Source of the DNA: Cyanoderma ruficeps
Taxonomy: Eukaryota; Chordata; Aves; Passeriformes; Timaliidae
Length of the DNA: 64,000 nt
Assembly: GCA_008694505.1 (NCBI GenBank)
Contig: VZDJ01007747.1
Location: forward strand, 27,230,904-27,294,903
Direction: 5' to 3'
Shown here: positions 62,701 to 64,000 of the stretch, piece by piece
How the letters are laid out: the number at the start of each line of letters is the position of its first letter
Position numbering within the stretch: the stretch's first letter is position 1
Program-made: the position numbers and the translations under genes
Notes under the pieces: generated by a model
Told to the model about the DNA's origin: nothing
Databases searched by the model: none
Seen by the model: only the letters and a program-made list of their open reading frames with translations

Positions 62701-64000
62701 AAGGAAATCCTTCTATAAGTGGTGTAAAGAAAGTAAGTATTTTTTTTCAGGAATTATAATATTAATAGATTAAAGGAAACAGAAGGAAAACTTCCATTGA
62801 CCCTCTTCATGAAAATAAAAGCCTACCCACAAGTATTTAATATTTTACTTTCTTAAAGATCTGTCACAACCACAGAAGGTTGTACTAACCATGAAGTTAC
62901 AAGCTAATCTGGGGAAACTTTAATGGACTGTACACTGGGTGCTGTTGTTCTATGGTAAAAAAACCCAACTCTTTGAAATACAAGTAAAAGTCAAGAGGAA
63001 AAAAGCAGAAATCAGTGTCCTAGTGCTAGACTCTCAGCTGTGTGAGCAGAACCTGTTCTCTGGAAATTCTCTTTACCTCACCTCACACCATTGTTGAGCA
63101 CATATTACTGACCCAGTCCTGGGAAGAGAAACTACAATTTTCCTGTGATTACAGCAGTTGAAGATGGGGAATCTTTTATCCCGCCCAGCAGTTTTTTATT
63201 CATTTTACCCAAGACAGCCACTTACTAACACTTGATGGTTTAGGCATTCCCAGGGTTTGTGAGAGTCAGAGTTTCAAGGCTCTGCAAAAAATAAAAATAC
63301 TTGAATCCCAGTTTGTCTTTACATCCTTTTGTCACTGATCTATGCTGGCATAAGAGAAACCCATACAGGTGGCTTAGAAGATCTTAAAGCAAGCTAAATG
63401 AATCAGGGAAAAGAAAGGAAAGGAAAACACTTTTTCTAAGACTCCTTCTTCGCAGTTTTGGGATTTTGTCTAACACCAGAGCTTAAGGGTGTAGGAAGGC
63501 AGCAACAGTATAATGACTTTGTATGTATCCACCACTAAGAGTGTAAATGCTTGAAAGATTAGATTCAGCTGAGTTGTTTTGAGGCTATCGGTGACACTTA
63601 AATGATAGATGAGTACTTAAAGAAAGGAGATAAACAACTACATATCTTTGAAAAATCTTAGCAGTGGTTGCTAGATATAACAATTTATCATAAAATAATT
63701 CTAGAAATGCCTACTGGGTTAACAAAATAGCCTTCGAGCAAGAGATGTTCCTTGCTCTACAATTACAAATGTTCATATGAGGCCTCTATCTCTTCTTTCA
63801 CAAGAATATTCTACGTCTTTTTATCTGTAAGCACAAAAATCTTGGCAGTTAATTTTCTTTCTCAATTTAATGATAAGAACCTATTTTGCATCTGCCACAC
63901 CTAATTTCAAGCCTTTTAACTGCCAACTCATCAAAAAGACGAAACAGGAGATGGCTGAATTTTATTAACACACTAACGTGTTATATAAAAATGGCAAAAC
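62701..64000. other. AT-rich spacer to window end, no gene seen
   Basis: About 1.3 kb with no supported gene or recognisable repeat. It contains an A7CCC junction at 62957-62966. Confidence 0.6.

Overview
This window looks like nuclear DNA of a bird, probably a neoavian or passerine lineage rather than a galliform (the lineage is inference). The main evidence is a set of CR1 LINE copies with the avian-type 3' tail made of 8-bp units like ATTCTATG or ATTCTGTG, plus three copies of an LTR that begins TGTTGTGGTTT and ends in CA, a type I know from bird genomes. The sequence is AT-rich, has long spacers and many A/T-rich simple repeats, and contains three N stretches (2838, 26021-26037, 28995), so it is a draft assembly of intergenic or deep-intronic DNA.

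I find no host protein-coding exon, tRNA, rRNA or snRNA that I can support. Every open frame that resembles a known protein lies in a retrotransposon. The other open frames are short, low-complexity and unlike any family I recognise. The window is best read as a gene desert or part of a very long intron.

Layout: 1-3.4 kb spacer; a CR1 3' fragment at 3.44 kb; spacer to 7.2 kb; a cluster at 7.2-8.9 kb with one worn CR1 and a second CR1 split by a solo LTR that carries a 5-bp target duplication; spacer with a perfect hairpin (11.57 kb); an internal CR1 fragment at 12.1-12.5 kb; a long spacer to 27.6 kb with an ATT microsatellite holding an assembly gap; a second, older LTR copy at 27.6-28.2 kb; a nearly complete CR1 on the minus strand at 31.2-34.6 kb; spacer to 43.5 kb; CR1 3' fragments at 43.5 and 49.6 kb with a short LTR piece at 47.1 kb between them; plus-strand CR1 copies at 52.8-53.1 and 54.4-56.4 kb; spacer; and a short CR1 tail at 62.6 kb.

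The 31.2-34.6 kb CR1 is the main coding-like object. It has an ORF1 esterase-like domain with two in-frame stops, an ORF2 endonuclease domain open for 368 codons with its recognised catalytic residues present, and a reverse transcriptase that keeps its FADD box but is broken by about four frameshifts and three stops. It is therefore a dead copy. I did not find a previously undescribed system. The most informative items are the nested LTR-in-CR1 insertion, the CR1 with an intact endonuclease but broken polymerase, a few non-repeat blocks that could be conserved non-coding elements, and recurrent A-tract to C-tract junctions.
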